A DNA stretch of 64,000 nt from positions 1-64,000 of the IMG/VR virus record IMGVR_UViG_3300045256_000829; one strand, 5' to 3'. Position numbers and translations under genes: made by a program. The DNA is from a virus. Below are positions 56,789-64,000 of the stretch, piece after piece (the stretch's first letter is position 1; the number at the start of each line of letters is the position of its first letter). The notes under the pieces are model-generated. The model saw only the letters and a program-made list of their open reading frames with translations, searched no databases and had not been told where the DNA came from.

Positions 56789-57016
56789 TTAGTCTGTTAA
56801 GTTTAAAGTCGCCGCAACTTCCGCAGCTTGAACTTGTCTCCCATTCTTGCGTAGCGCTTGAATAAGAAATGCCTTCGTATTGAGAAACTTCTTCTCAAGT
56901 CCCCTTTGACCTTCCGGTGAAAAACCGGGCGCGCCTTGCTGTAAATTCGCCGCGTATTCTCGATACTCCTTGCGGATCGCCAAAGTGTCCTCAAGTAGGC
57001 GGTCAATATTTTTCAT
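56789..57016 (-). CDS. hypothetical small helical protein
   Basis: A 75-residue helical protein (IDRLLEDTLAIRKEYREYAANLQQ, LEKKFLNTKAFLIQALRKNGRQVQAAEVAATL). Function unknown. It follows the secreted protein gene by one base. About 140 bp without a gene follow its end (56645-56788). Confidence 0.6.
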   Translation of the reverse strand: MKNIDRLLEDTLAIRKEYREYAANLQQGAPGFSPEGQRGLEKKFLNTKAFLIQALRKNGRQVQAAEVAATLNLTD

Positions 57017-57017
57017 A

Positions 57018-57662
57018 TTATTCCTTTAGCGCCTCCGCACCGTCTTTGTTTTCAAGCCGGCGACTGACGATTTGAACCCGCACAACCTTCCCTGGCATCG
57101 CGCCGGCGTCGGGAATTCCGACTGATTCACGCAACACCTTGCCGAATGCAGTATTCCCGACAAGGCCACCGACAAATACACGATCTGTTACTCCGACGAC
57201 TGAAAACACGGACGGGTAAGTCTTCGGGTAGATTCGCCCTTCCCTGCGCTCGTAATCCCGCGGCTTGATCGCCAAGTCAACACCTGAAATCCGCGGTAAG
57301 AAATCGATCCCGTAAATGCGCGAGAGCGCCGACGCTGCGACTTCATCCTTTAAAAGAAGTTCGATCATCACAAGGCGATCGTCAAGGAAGCTCAGCGTCG
57401 CGCCCTTGAGGTCCGCTGGCTTGTATTCGAGCTTTCGATAAATCTTTTGCTCGATCCTTTTTGTTACCCACTTTGAATCCACGTCGAAAACCCTCAAACG
57501 GTCAATCTTATCGCTGGATGGTTTACCCATGACTTCGATCACGCCTTGCGGCGTCGCGTCGTCGATGACGAAGCCTCGCCACCGATCGGGTTGCGCGTCC
57601 TGGGAATGGATTGTTGTGATTGCTAATATGATTAGGCATAGACTGACACTTACTTTTTTGAG
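57018..57662 (-). CDS. secreted protein of unknown function
   Basis: A 214-residue protein with a signal peptide (MLKKVSVSLCLIILAITTIHS, then QDAQPDRW). The mature part has WRGFVIDDATPQGVIEVMGKPSSDKIDRL, LSFLDDRLVMIELLLKDEVAASALSRIYGIDFLPRISGV and VFSVVGVTDRVFVGGLVGN. Resembles SmpA/OmlA-type small-repeat proteins in length only. Start MLKKVS fits the signal sequence better than the longer frame at 57695. Confidence 0.65.
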   Translation of the reverse strand, partial: LKKVSVSLCLIILAITTIHSQDAQPDRWRGFVIDDATPQGVIEVMGKPSSDKIDRLRVFDVDSKWVTKRIEQKIYRKLEYKPADLKGATLSFLDDRLVMIELLLKDEVAASALSRIYGIDFLPRISGVDLAIKPRDYERREGRIYPKTYPSVFSVVGVTDRVFVGGLVGNTAFGKVLRESVGIPDAGAMPGKVVRVQIVSRRLENKDGAEALKE

Positions 57663-57756
57663 CATTGGCTGAAATCTCCCTTTTGTTTTAGGCAATCTGA
57701 AAAGGTAGGGACGCCCGCGATTGCCCGGGAGATTTTCGCCGATGATTCGCTCTGCC

Positions 57757-58167
57757 TCAAGGCGTGTAAGGCTCGTTCAGTACATAAACCAGCGCGCAAG
57801 AGCCCGTGTCTATACCAGCTACTTCAGGTGACTGCCCGAATCTTTCGCCGCTTATCGCTGCAAAGTTGATCACGGCCCTGGCAACGGTCAATGTCGCGGG
57901 CAATCTTGGCCCCTCCAGTTGAATAGCCATCACGAATATAAGTTCTCCGAATTCTGTGATGTCTCGATTGATATGCAGCCTTAACCCGTCATCGAAGTCG
58001 AAAGTATGATCACGGAGAAATAGCCGCTCATCCTTCGTTTCGGTAAAACCTTCTCGGATCGCCGCTTCAAAACGCGCCTTTAATTGATCAATCGTTTCAG
58101 GCTCAAACGGTAGCGGCTTTGCTCCGGCAAGATTGCCTTTGAGTTCAGTACCGGTGTTTTCAGACAC
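57757..58167 (-). CDS. hypothetical protein
   Basis: A 136-residue protein starting MSENTGTELKGNL; ETIDQLKARFEAAIREGFTETKDERLFLRDHTFDFDDGLRLHINRDITEFGELIFVMAIQLEG. Beta-alpha mixed, an early phage gene by context. Not recognised. Confidence 0.6.
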   Translation of the reverse strand: MSENTGTELKGNLAGAKPLPFEPETIDQLKARFEAAIREGFTETKDERLFLRDHTFDFDDGLRLHINRDITEFGELIFVMAIQLEGPRLPATLTVARAVINFAAISGERFGQSPEVAGIDTGSCALVYVLNEPYTP

Positions 58168-58184
58168 GTTCCCTCCCTTCTCTT

Positions 58185-58610
58185 CTATTGAACGTTAAAG
58201 GGTGAGAGTTGTCGCTTCGGTGGAGTGCAACCCAGGTACAAGGTAGCGATCATCTGATCGGCGAATTCAACATGGCCTCTCAAAATAAACGGGTGAATTT
58301 TGCGCGTGGCAATCTGCTGATCCATGTATTGAAAAGCTTGAGCCGTTAATTCGTCGAAACCGAGCCGGATGAATTTCTCAACCTCTTCCCATCCGATCGC
58401 TTGAGCCTCGATCAAAATCTTCACCATCACTGCGAACTTTTGACCGTTCTCTTGTTCAATTTCGCCGCTCATTGCTAACGGTTCAAGCTGAACCAAGAAT
58501 TCAGGCCGTTGCGGCTTGATCAGGTTGATTACGTTTTCGAAGCAATGAGTAATTGTTTGGCTCGCGTTCATCGCGCCGATCGGAGTTTTTAATAGCGGAG
58601 ATTCGATCAT
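58185..58610 (-). CDS. hypothetical protein
   Basis: A 141-residue protein; FENVINLIKPQRPEFLVQLEPLAMSGEIEQENGQKFAVMVKILIEAQAIGWEEVEKFIRLGFDELTAQAFQYMDQQI, ends FADQMIATLYLGCTPPK. Start overlaps the upstream stop. Function unknown. Confidence 0.6.
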   Translation of the reverse strand: MIESPLLKTPIGAMNASQTITHCFENVINLIKPQRPEFLVQLEPLAMSGEIEQENGQKFAVMVKILIEAQAIGWEEVEKFIRLGFDELTAQAFQYMDQQIATRKIHPFILRGHVEFADQMIATLYLGCTPPKRQLSPFNVQ

Positions 58611-58888
58611 TATTCCTCCATCTCGATTCTATGTTTCGAGCAATCATCTTCACCTGTGACCAACACGAAGCCACTTGGATCATTGATCACAGGCTTGCAC
58701 GCGCACTCGCCGATAAACCGGCCAATCGCGATTAAGCGGCGACCTGATCCGGCGTCAAGCTCAGCTTTAAACTCCCCTGCAATAATCGTGACGCCGACAA
58801 CTTCGCCAGTCGCGTCGCGCTTTACGCTCACGTATTGTGATAGTCGTTCGGCTTGATTCTCTATCAAGCTCATTTGTTCTACTTGCAT
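58610..58888 (-). CDS. hypothetical protein
   Basis: A 92-residue protein: MQVEQMSLIENQAERLSQYVSVKRDATGEVVGVTIIAGEFKAELDAGSGRRLIAIGRFIGE in strands and helices, then CACKPVINDPSGFVLVTGEDDCSKHRI. Cysteines suggest a metal site. ATG at 58888 follows GGGAG. Confidence 0.6.
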   Translation of the reverse strand: MQVEQMSLIENQAERLSQYVSVKRDATGEVVGVTIIAGEFKAELDAGSGRRLIAIGRFIGECACKPVINDPSGFVLVTGEDDCSKHRIEMEE

Positions 58889-58890
58889 AA

Positions 58891-59592
58891 TCACTCCCTG
58901 GGGAGATATGGCAGAATCGCGTCATACTGCTTTTGCAGTTGCCTCCGCGCGAGAACGCGAGCGGCGGGATAAGGCTCTTGATCACAAGCAGCCTCAAGAA
59001 GTGGGAGTCCGGTTTCGATCGACTTCATTACTTCCGCGCGCGTCGCTTCTCTGCCTTCGGCAAACCATCTCACTTGATCTGGATTACCAACCCTAAACAA
59101 GGCAGTCCGATCGGTTGGAATGATGTCGTAGCTGCGTGTATACCAAAGCAGCGTTACGCCCGGATTGCGCTTGATCATGACGCCGCCAGGCTCGCTGTAT
59201 CCTTCAGGTATCTCCGATTCCCTGCGAACCATTTTAGGAATTGTCAGAAACGGACAGGCGCGAGCCGAGTATTCGGCGCATTTGAAATGGGACGGCGGTT
59301 CCGGATTCGTGCGGTTCACTCCGCACATGCATCCCATCACGAAGACGAAGCGCGAACCGAGTTGATTGCCGCACACCCAGCACAAGCCGCGCGTATAGGC
59401 GAGAAAGTGTTTATAGCCGTCCATAATTCGGAAGTCGGGCGCGCCCTCGCCTGCATTGCACGGCTTGCCGTCTTTGAGCCATTGAACAAACCAAGGGACA
59501 GGCCTGCCCTTATCGTCCATGTATAAACCCTTCATATGTTCCGGCAGTTCTAAATGACTGAGACTCGGATGGATATTTTGTTGCTGAGTCAT
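58891..59592 (-). CDS. hypothetical cysteine-rich protein
   Basis: A 233-residue protein with several CxxC-like motifs (ALCWVCGNQLG, GCMCGVNR, KCAEYSARACPF), then a helical C-terminus (FAEGREATRAEVMKSIETGLPLLEAACDQEPYPAARVLARRQLQKQYDAILPYL). It probably binds zinc. It starts 59592, ATG after AAGGACG. A short 144-bp gap follows before the excisionase-like gene; only a weak hairpin-like GC stretch is visible there. Confidence 0.65.
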   Translation of the reverse strand: MTQQQNIHPSLSHLELPEHMKGLYMDDKGRPVPWFVQWLKDGKPCNAGEGAPDFRIMDGYKHFLAYTRGLCWVCGNQLGSRFVFVMGCMCGVNRTNPEPPSHFKCAEYSARACPFLTIPKMVRRESEIPEGYSEPGGVMIKRNPGVTLLWYTRSYDIIPTDRTALFRVGNPDQVRWFAEGREATRAEVMKSIETGLPLLEAACDQEPYPAARVLARRQLQKQYDAILPYLPRE

Positions 59593-59736
59593 ATCGTCCT
59601 TCCAAAAGCGCGAAAGCCGCTGCGGTTGTTAATCGCGGCGGCCCTCTCTGACGATTGAAGTTTGACGATGTGGGAGGATACTAGCAGTTGTGTCGCGCCC
59701 GCGTCAAACCACAATACACGCCGCCGCCTTTGCGTG

Positions 59737-60003
59737 TTACTCGTTGAGGTCAAGATCCACTTCGCTGTCATTAGCCGGTTCACTCGTTTTCAGGTATTCG
59801 TTAATAGCGGCCAGCGTGATCAAAATCGTTTTTCTGGAACCGCGCCCTTTTTTGACGATCTGAAGCTTGCCCTCCCGTATTTCACGTTGAAGGAATGAGA
59901 GAGAAACGCTGAGGGTTTTCGCGGCTTGCTCTGGCCGTAACGCCATAACGAGCGCCTCATCCGCTTTGAGTTTTACCGCAAAAATGTCCGAAAAATCAGC
60001 CAT
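59737..60003 (-). CDS. excisionase-like HTH protein
   Basis: An 88-residue protein: DIFAVKLKADEALVMALRPEQAAKTLSVSLSFLQREIREGKLQIVKKGRGSRKTILITLAAINEYLKTSE. RPEQAAKTLSVSLSFLQREI..G.L...K is the HTH-17/excisionase-type domain. Its divergent position to the integrase makes it the candidate Xis or recombination-directionality factor; it could also be a regulator. The start MADFSDIF at 60003 avoids the operator array. Confidence 0.75.
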   Translation of the reverse strand: MADFSDIFAVKLKADEALVMALRPEQAAKTLSVSLSFLQREIREGKLQIVKKGRGSRKTILITLAAINEYLKTSEPANDSEVDLDLNE

Positions 60004-60041
60004 AACAAAACCTGTATTGAAGAGTAGTGACCGCTCAAGAC

Positions 60042-60123
60042 CGCTTGATATATTAAGCGTTTCGCTTGGTAGGGTCAAGGTTGTCGCTTGATAATTAATG
60101 TGATTTACTTGATTCATCAGAGT
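60042..60123. promoter_or_regulatory. four tandem operators in the int/xis divergent region
   Basis: Sites at 60042-60059 (CGCTTGATATATTAAGCG), 60063-60080 (CGCTTGGTAGGGTCAAGG), 60085-60102 (CGCTTGATAATTAATGTG) and 60106-60123 (TACTTGATTCATCAGAGT). Start spacings are 21, 22 and 21 bp, so all four lie on one helix face. Rightward promoter TTGGTA (60066-60071), 18 bp, GATAAT (60090-60095); leftward promoter TTGACC (60078-60073), 17 bp, TAATAT (60055-60050). Confidence 0.85.
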
Positions 60124-60147
60124 TTGACGAAAGGACGATTGACGACG

Positions 60148-61245
60148 ATGACCGTATACAAAAGAGGCGGTGTGTACTGGTATGCCTTTGAACGCAAGGG
60201 AAAGCGTTTTCAGGGGTCAACCGGGGTTGGCGACAAGCGCGTTGCCAGAACGATTGAAGCCGCGCACAGGACACGCCTCGCGAAGATCGAGGTAGGGCTT
60301 GAAGAAGCCAATCCGATCGAAGCGCCGTCCTTCCCCGCTGCTATGAAAGCATTCCTGAACTGGTCAAAGACTACTCACGCCGATAAACCCGAAACCACGC
60401 GCCGCTACAGCGTGAGCGCCGTCGCGCTGGAAGAATTCTTCAGCAAAAAGAAACTGGGTGACATTACCGTCAAGCTGGTCGAACGGTTCATCGAATGGCG
60501 CTTGGCGCAAAAGGTCAAAGCGCCGGCGAAGAAGCGCAAAAAAGATCCTCGCGCTGTAACCGATAAGCCTATTCAACCCGCGACTGTGAACCGCGAACTT
60601 GCCTGCCTGCGCCACCTATTCAATTACTTCATCGGTCAAGGGGTGAAAGTTGCCAATCCAGTCAAGGATATGAAATTTTTGGCTGAGAATGAGGACACCT
60701 TCTATATATTGAGCGACGACGATGAATCCAAATATTTAAACGAATGTTCCCAGCCGCTTCACGACGTTGCGATCATGATTTTGGAAACAGGGATGCGCCC
60801 CGATGAAGTGTATTTGATGCGTAGATCCTGCCTCCATCTCGACAAGGGTTTCTATAAGAATCCTAAAGGCAAGACGCCATCAGCGCGCCGGCGAATTGAG
60901 TTATCGAGGCGCGCAACGGCGATGCTGAAAGAACGACTTGCGGAGATTGAAGGCGAATGGGTGTTTCCGAGTACTCGAAAGGAGGGTGTTCCCATCGTGA
61001 AGCTCAACGCCGCGCACAATGCTGCCAGGCAACGCGCGAAACTGCCGCGCTTCAGGATTTACGATCTGCGCCACACCTGGGCAACGCGAATGCTCGAATC
61101 TGGCGCGGCCGATCTGTTGACGTTGGCGTCGATGCTGGGACATAAACGGCTCGATATGGTCATGAAATATGCGCATCCGACAGATGGCCACAAGCGCGAG
61201 GCTATCCGAAAGTTCGAGGAAAGTAGAAGCAACCCGGACAGCTAG
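60148..61245 (+). CDS. int: tyrosine-family phage integrase
   Basis: A 365-residue site-specific recombinase. An N-terminal arm-type domain (TVYKRGGVYWYAFERKGKRFQGSTG), a core-binding domain (FPAAMKAFLNWSKTTHADKPETTRRYSVSAVALEEFF...) and the catalytic domain from about residue 190. Catalytic set: Arg217 (TGMRPDE), Lys240 or 242, Arg308 within YDLRHT, His332 (LGHK), Tyr341 (MKYAHP). The box II His is Tyr, a common variant. Start MTVYKR follows AAAGGA. No attachment site was recognised. Regulated by the operator array before it. Confidence 0.93.
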   Translation: MTVYKRGGVYWYAFERKGKRFQGSTGVGDKRVARTIEAAHRTRLAKIEVGLEEANPIEAPSFPAAMKAFLNWSKTTHADKPETTRRYSVSAVALEEFFSKKKLGDITVKLVERFIEWRLAQKVKAPAKKRKKDPRAVTDKPIQPATVNRELACLRHLFNYFIGQGVKVANPVKDMKFLAENEDTFYILSDDDESKYLNECSQPLHDVAIMILETGMRPDEVYLMRRSCLHLDKGFYKNPKGKTPSARRRIELSRRATAMLKERLAEIEGEWVFPSTRKEGVPIVKLNAAHNAARQRAKLPRFRIYDLRHTWATRMLESGAADLLTLASMLGHKRLDMVMKYAHPTDGHKREAIRKFEESRSNPDS

Positions 61246-62093
61246 CTTAATTTCTCAAGTATCTTGTTGATTGCTTTCGTCGCGGCGCCCATCTTTTCAG
61301 TGCGCCTCTTCTGTTCGAGCTTTTGATCAAGAATCAATTCAATACCAAGCTGCAACACGGGAAAATATTCAAGGCATTCTTCCTCAGTCAACCCATGTAT
61401 CCCCTTGCTCAGGATTGAGTACGCTTTTCGAATTTCGAAAAGATACTCAGGCAAATATCCTTTTAAAAGCCCAATCTTATCGTCCATTCGCGCGGACCTG
61501 TATGCGTCTTCATCCCAGTCAACATACTGCGCCGCTTCCTCGTGCGCTTCTCTGACCAAGTCCTCAAAGATTCGCCGGAGATAGACAAACGCGCCAATTC
61601 CTACGCCGTGAGACGCAAGCCCGATCCCGCGCGTCAATTCCCGATATTTTTCAGCGCTCAGAACAGCTCGATATTCACGGACTATAGGCTCTATCAAATC
61701 CGAAATCGAAGGATATTGGCCGATTTTCGTTATAGCCGAATCGCCGACATTGAAAATAAAAGTCAATCTGTGAGAGCTATCATGCGGGCATTTAAAATTT
61801 ATCGTGAACTGTCGCGCATAAAGTCCCGTTTCTAAACCAGAATGGTCAGGGGATCTATAGGTGGGCTCTGCTAGAAAAGATGTTTGTTTCTTACACCAAA
61901 CACAGAACGCATCGAGCGGCCGATTGTACTGCTGCAACTGCAAGACTCCGGTGCGAACTTCTTGTACATTACTGGCGTCCCAAACTACCCGATGGTAAAG
62001 GGGCAGATCAAGCATAAATTCCAAAGGTGAAGGAAATTTCTTTTCTGACTTAGTTACCAAGGGCGCCAAGGTTTGATTTTCGGCTCGTATCAA
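61242..62093 (-). CDS. unknown HEPN-like cargo protein beside integrase
   Basis: A 283-residue protein: FCVWCKKQTSFLAEPT...CPHDSSHRL may be a zinc site at about 65-110. Then REYRAVLSAEKYRELTRGIGLASHGVGIGAFVYLRRIFEDLVREAHEEAAQYVDWDEDAYRSARMDDKIGLLKGYLPEYLFEIRKAYSILSKGIHGLTEEECLEYFPVLQLGIELILDQKLEQKRR in helical pieces. The helical half resembles HEPN-like proteins. TTG start at 62093 has GGGAGG six bases upstream. Its stop overlaps the integrase stop. A defence role is possible but not shown. Confidence 0.6.
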   Translation of the reverse strand: MIRAENQTLAPLVTKSEKKFPSPLEFMLDLPLYHRVVWDASNVQEVRTGVLQLQQYNRPLDAFCVWCKKQTSFLAEPTYRSPDHSGLETGLYARQFTINFKCPHDSSHRLTFIFNVGDSAITKIGQYPSISDLIEPIVREYRAVLSAEKYRELTRGIGLASHGVGIGAFVYLRRIFEDLVREAHEEAAQYVDWDEDAYRSARMDDKIGLLKGYLPEYLFEIRKAYSILSKGIHGLTEEECLEYFPVLQLGIELILDQKLEQKRRTEKMGAATKAINKILEKLS

Positions 62094-62153
62094 AGGACCT
62101 CCCAATACTGACAAAATCCAGATTCTGAAGCCGAATATTTTACTTACTTTGAG

Positions 62154-63287
62154 TCAGGCGGCAAGCTTGATCCGTACTGATCCATTCCGCCGACAACGCT
62201 CGGCAAACAACTCTTCATAGCGCTCGCGGATCGTGGCGGCCGACACGTATTGAACCGCCAGGCCTGACACTCGCGCCACTTCCCGCCGAACACCGGCGAG
62301 CGCCTCGCACTGGTCAAGTGACGGGATGAATGTTGGCCACCCCTTCACGAAAAGCATCTCTTTCGGAATTCGCGCCTCGATCGCGCGACGCGCACTGGCG
62401 TTCGCTTTCGCTTGCGTCACGGCTTGGCGTTGCGCTTGGCTGAGAAGATCCGGGCGAACATCGGCAAGCCAGCGCGCCGGCTGAAAACTGAAAGCGCTGG
62501 CGATTTCCAAGTTCACAAGCTGATGATAATTGTCGTGATTGCGTTCGTCTTTTAGGCTGGCTTGTAGGTCGTGCATTCCGTTCAACACGCAAAGCGAGCA
62601 ACTCACCCGTGAATTACCATTCACGCGATAAGCGTAATGACCGGCGAATCCCTGCCGTTCGTGTTCAAGCCAAACCTCTTCGACTGGCCAGTCAATAATC
62701 GGATACCAGTCGCGGCCGCCGATTCCGCCAGCTCGCGCAAGTCTCTTATTCGGCTGCGATACTGGCTTCTTCGCCCTGCCGTCTGACTCTTCGCGCCGAA
62801 TGCCAACCGCGTTGATAATCGGATGGCCGTGAAAGCGGATGGCTAACTCACGCGTGATCGGCGCGACCTTCAATTCACTCGTACAGAAGCGCATCGAAGC
62901 CGAACTCCAAGGCGTGATGAGTGTCACGCAACGAAGGTCGATATAACGCGCCGCGTTGTCGCGCCATCGCTGCTGCCAGCGCTCAACCATTCCACCCTGC
63001 TTTCGTTTAACAACGATCAGTTCGAGGCCAAGATGAGCGGCTAAGCGTTCGCATTGAGGCAACGAATCCGCGTGTTCAATTCGGCCAAGATCGGCGTGAA
63101 TCAGGACCCGTGGCCCCTGATGGTTTACCGCGTCGAGAAAACGCGTCGTGGCCAGCGCCATCGCGTCAGAGTCCTTACCTCCACTGGCGCCGAAGGCGAT
63201 GACCGCATCCGCATCGATCAGATCCGCGACATCTTCATCAATGGTGATTTTATGATTCTTCGCAGCTGCGCGAATAGGACCCTTCAT
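62154..63287 (-). CDS. PAPS-reductase / DndC-like PP-loop protein
   Basis: A 377-residue adenine-nucleotide alpha-hydrolase-type enzyme. AVIAFGASGGKDSDAMALAT is the PP-loop SGGKDS at about residue 37. HADLGRIEH, CTSELKVAPI and GIRREESDGRAKKP follow the PAPS-reductase/DndC pattern, then WYPIIDWPVEEVWLEHERQGFAGHYAYRVNGNSRVSCSLCVLNGMHDLQAS with cysteines for an iron-sulfur site. Such genes are frequent in phages and of uncertain role (sulfur transfer or nucleotide modification). Start MKGPIRA follows AAGGAAG. Confidence 0.82.
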   Translation of the reverse strand: MKGPIRAAAKNHKITIDEDVADLIDADAVIAFGASGGKDSDAMALATTRFLDAVNHQGPRVLIHADLGRIEHADSLPQCERLAAHLGLELIVVKRKQGGMVERWQQRWRDNAARYIDLRCVTLITPWSSASMRFCTSELKVAPITRELAIRFHGHPIINAVGIRREESDGRAKKPVSQPNKRLARAGGIGGRDWYPIIDWPVEEVWLEHERQGFAGHYAYRVNGNSRVSCSLCVLNGMHDLQASLKDERNHDNYHQLVNLEIASAFSFQPARWLADVRPDLLSQAQRQAVTQAKANASARRAIEARIPKEMLFVKGWPTFIPSLDQCEALAGVRREVARVSGLAVQYVSAATIRERYEELFAERCRRNGSVRIKLAA

Positions 63288-63300
63288 ACCACTTCCTTGA

Positions 63301-63615
63301 TCAGTTTGTGTACGCGCCGATCGCGCCCGAACCGCATTTATAATTGGTTTGATTGGCGTCACTGCCAACGATCGTGAGCTTGCTGCCGTCGAGACACGTG
63401 GTTGGCGGATTCTTTTTCGGCCGATCACTTTCATTCGATAGCGATTCTCGGTTAACCGGGGTTGAATCGAGTCTCTGAATCAGCTGCGGTTCCGGCGCCG
63501 GACTCTGCGGCGTCGGCGGTGTGAGATAGTTCGGTTCAACAGTGCGCGGCGCGCTGCAACTCCAAGTCATAGCGCAAAGAACCACGAAGGCGATCATCAA
63601 CTTCCGGTTTTTCAT
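63301..63615 (-). CDS. small lipoprotein
   Basis: A 104-residue protein with a lipoprotein signal: MKNRKLMIAFVVLCAMTWSCSAP, lipobox-like MTWSC. The mature part is proline-rich (PPTPQSPAPEPQLIQRLDSTP) with CLDGSKLTIVGSDANQTNYKCGSGA, two Cys pairs likely a disulfide. Possibly an outer spanin or a surface lipoprotein. It overlaps nothing and ends 13 bp before the PP-loop gene's start region. Confidence 0.65.
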   Translation of the reverse strand: MKNRKLMIAFVVLCAMTWSCSAPRTVEPNYLTPPTPQSPAPEPQLIQRLDSTPVNRESLSNESDRPKKNPPTTCLDGSKLTIVGSDANQTNYKCGSGAIGAYTN

Positions 63616-63644
63616 AAACCCTCCCTTTATCATATGGCTGATAT

Positions 63645-63836
63645 TTACGGATGTGGCTGAGCGCCTGCTCCGCTGACTTCACTCTCTCGTCTTTTCAGGT
63701 AATCGATAAAACTGTTGGCGGCGCGCTTCGAAATTTCTTCCAGTTTGCACTGAAGAAGCGAAACGCATTCTCTCTCTGGATCGCATCCAATTTCGCGCGC
63801 AAGATTGCGAATCATCCAGAGTTGTTTCGGCGTCAC
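63645..63836 (-). CDS. C-terminal helical domain, probable piece of a larger protein
   Basis: A 63-residue stretch from a GTG at 63836: VTPKQLWMIRNLAREIGCDPERECVSLLQCKLEEISKRAANSFIDYLKRRESEV. This VTPKQ-x-MIRxLAxExG...ISxRAAxxFIDYL block is a conserved C-terminal domain of phage recombination- or replication-linked proteins. The frame stays open upstream through PENPFGGVDPHPKTLGDL to at least about 63950, so this is likely the end of a longer gene that is frameshifted relative to the one at 63901-64000. Confidence 0.55.
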   Translation of the reverse strand: MTPKQLWMIRNLAREIGCDPERECVSLLQCKLEEISKRAANSFIDYLKRRESEVSGAGAQPHP

Positions 63837-63900
63837 GAGGTCACCCAGGGTTTTAGGATGCGGATCGACGCCACCGAAAGGGTTTTCTGGCTCTGCCCCT

Positions 63901-64000
63901 TCAATCTTCTCTCCCGCTTCGTCGGAAGGAAGCCCTCTCCGCTTTTTAACGTCGTTCGCTTGTTTCCTGACTTCGTCCTTCGCTTGCGTCCAGAGCGCCG
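63901..64000 (-). CDS. partial gene cut by the window edge
   Basis: A minus-strand frame entering from the right edge, reading ALWTQAKDEVRKQANDVKKRRGLPSDEAGED and ending TGA at 63903-63901. Helical, charged. The next frame continues PENPFGGVDPHP..., and the two together look like one protein split by a +1 shift near GGGAGAAGATTGAA. No identification is possible from 32 residues. Confidence 0.5.

Noticed and set aside
59589-59783. 64-codon minus-strand frame in the gap 59593-59736
   Set aside because: It overlaps the start of the next gene and the end of the excisionase-like gene with arginine-rich composition and no start signal.

Overview
The window is phage DNA from end to end: a temperate, long-tailed (siphovirus-type) phage or prophage. 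It has an integrase, an XRE-type repressor, lambda-like replication genes and a lambda-like tail module. No host housekeeping gene or rRNA was recognised, and there is no convincing tRNA. GC content looks moderate, roughly half. The host is uncertain. A secreted DUF4394 protein, a domain common in Acidobacteriota and other soil bacteria, hints weakly at such a host. Both ends cut through phage genes and no endolysin is visible, so the genome probably extends beyond the window.

Layout. 0-8 kb (minus): small zinc-ribbon proteins, a MuF-like head protein, portal, TerL and TerS. 8-16.6 kb (minus): a virion-decoration or accessory cluster with a 17-repeat protein, a LamG lectin, a DUF4394 secreted protein, a two-TM coiled-coil protein and an outer-membrane-like protein. 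16.7-25.8 kb (minus): the replication and DNA-modification operon, with an O-like initiator carrying the origin, a DnaC-like loader, a helicase-methyltransferase fusion, an XF1762 protein, a cytosine-C5 methyltransferase and a DUF1064-type nuclease. 25.9-26.7 kb (plus): immunity, with an HTH repressor followed by a separate protein resembling a catalytically dead LexA/CI C-terminal domain. 26.7-30.1 kb (minus): small early genes. 30.3-33.2 kb (plus): an HTH gene, a phage DnaN clamp and small zinc proteins. 33.2-51.6 kb (minus): prohead protease, capsid, connectors, tail tube, G/GT chaperones with a probable frameshift, tape measure, gpM, a gpL/J-like hub and a beta-helix tailspike. 51.9-60.0 kb (minus): small early or accessory genes including an HNH nuclease, an HTH regulator and a PD-(D/E)XK-like protein. 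60.1-61.2 kb (plus): integrase. 61.2-64 kb (minus): an unknown HEPN-like cargo protein, a PAPS-reductase/DndC-like PP-loop protein, a lipoprotein and a truncated gene.

Regulation is the most striking part. An 18-bp palindrome, C-x-CTTG-N6-CAAG-x-G, recurs at about ten places next to gene starts across the window. It is often doubled or quadrupled at a 21-22 bp period, so sites stack on one helix face, and it overlaps readable sigma70-like promoters. The immunity region carries the best copies, so I infer one repressor regulon spanning replication, int/xis, the clamp, the early genes and two structural operons. Both of those structural operons (starting at 16574 and 51609) also carry an intrinsic terminator in the leader, between promoter and first gene. 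Further terminators follow the capsid and tail-tube genes. This suggests control by antitermination or attenuation and setting of virion-protein ratios.

The replication origin is five 23-bp iterons beside a 45-bp AT-rich tract inside the initiator gene, as in lambda O. Unusual gene-level features are the phage-encoded sliding clamp, the helicase-methyltransferase fusion and the split repressor.
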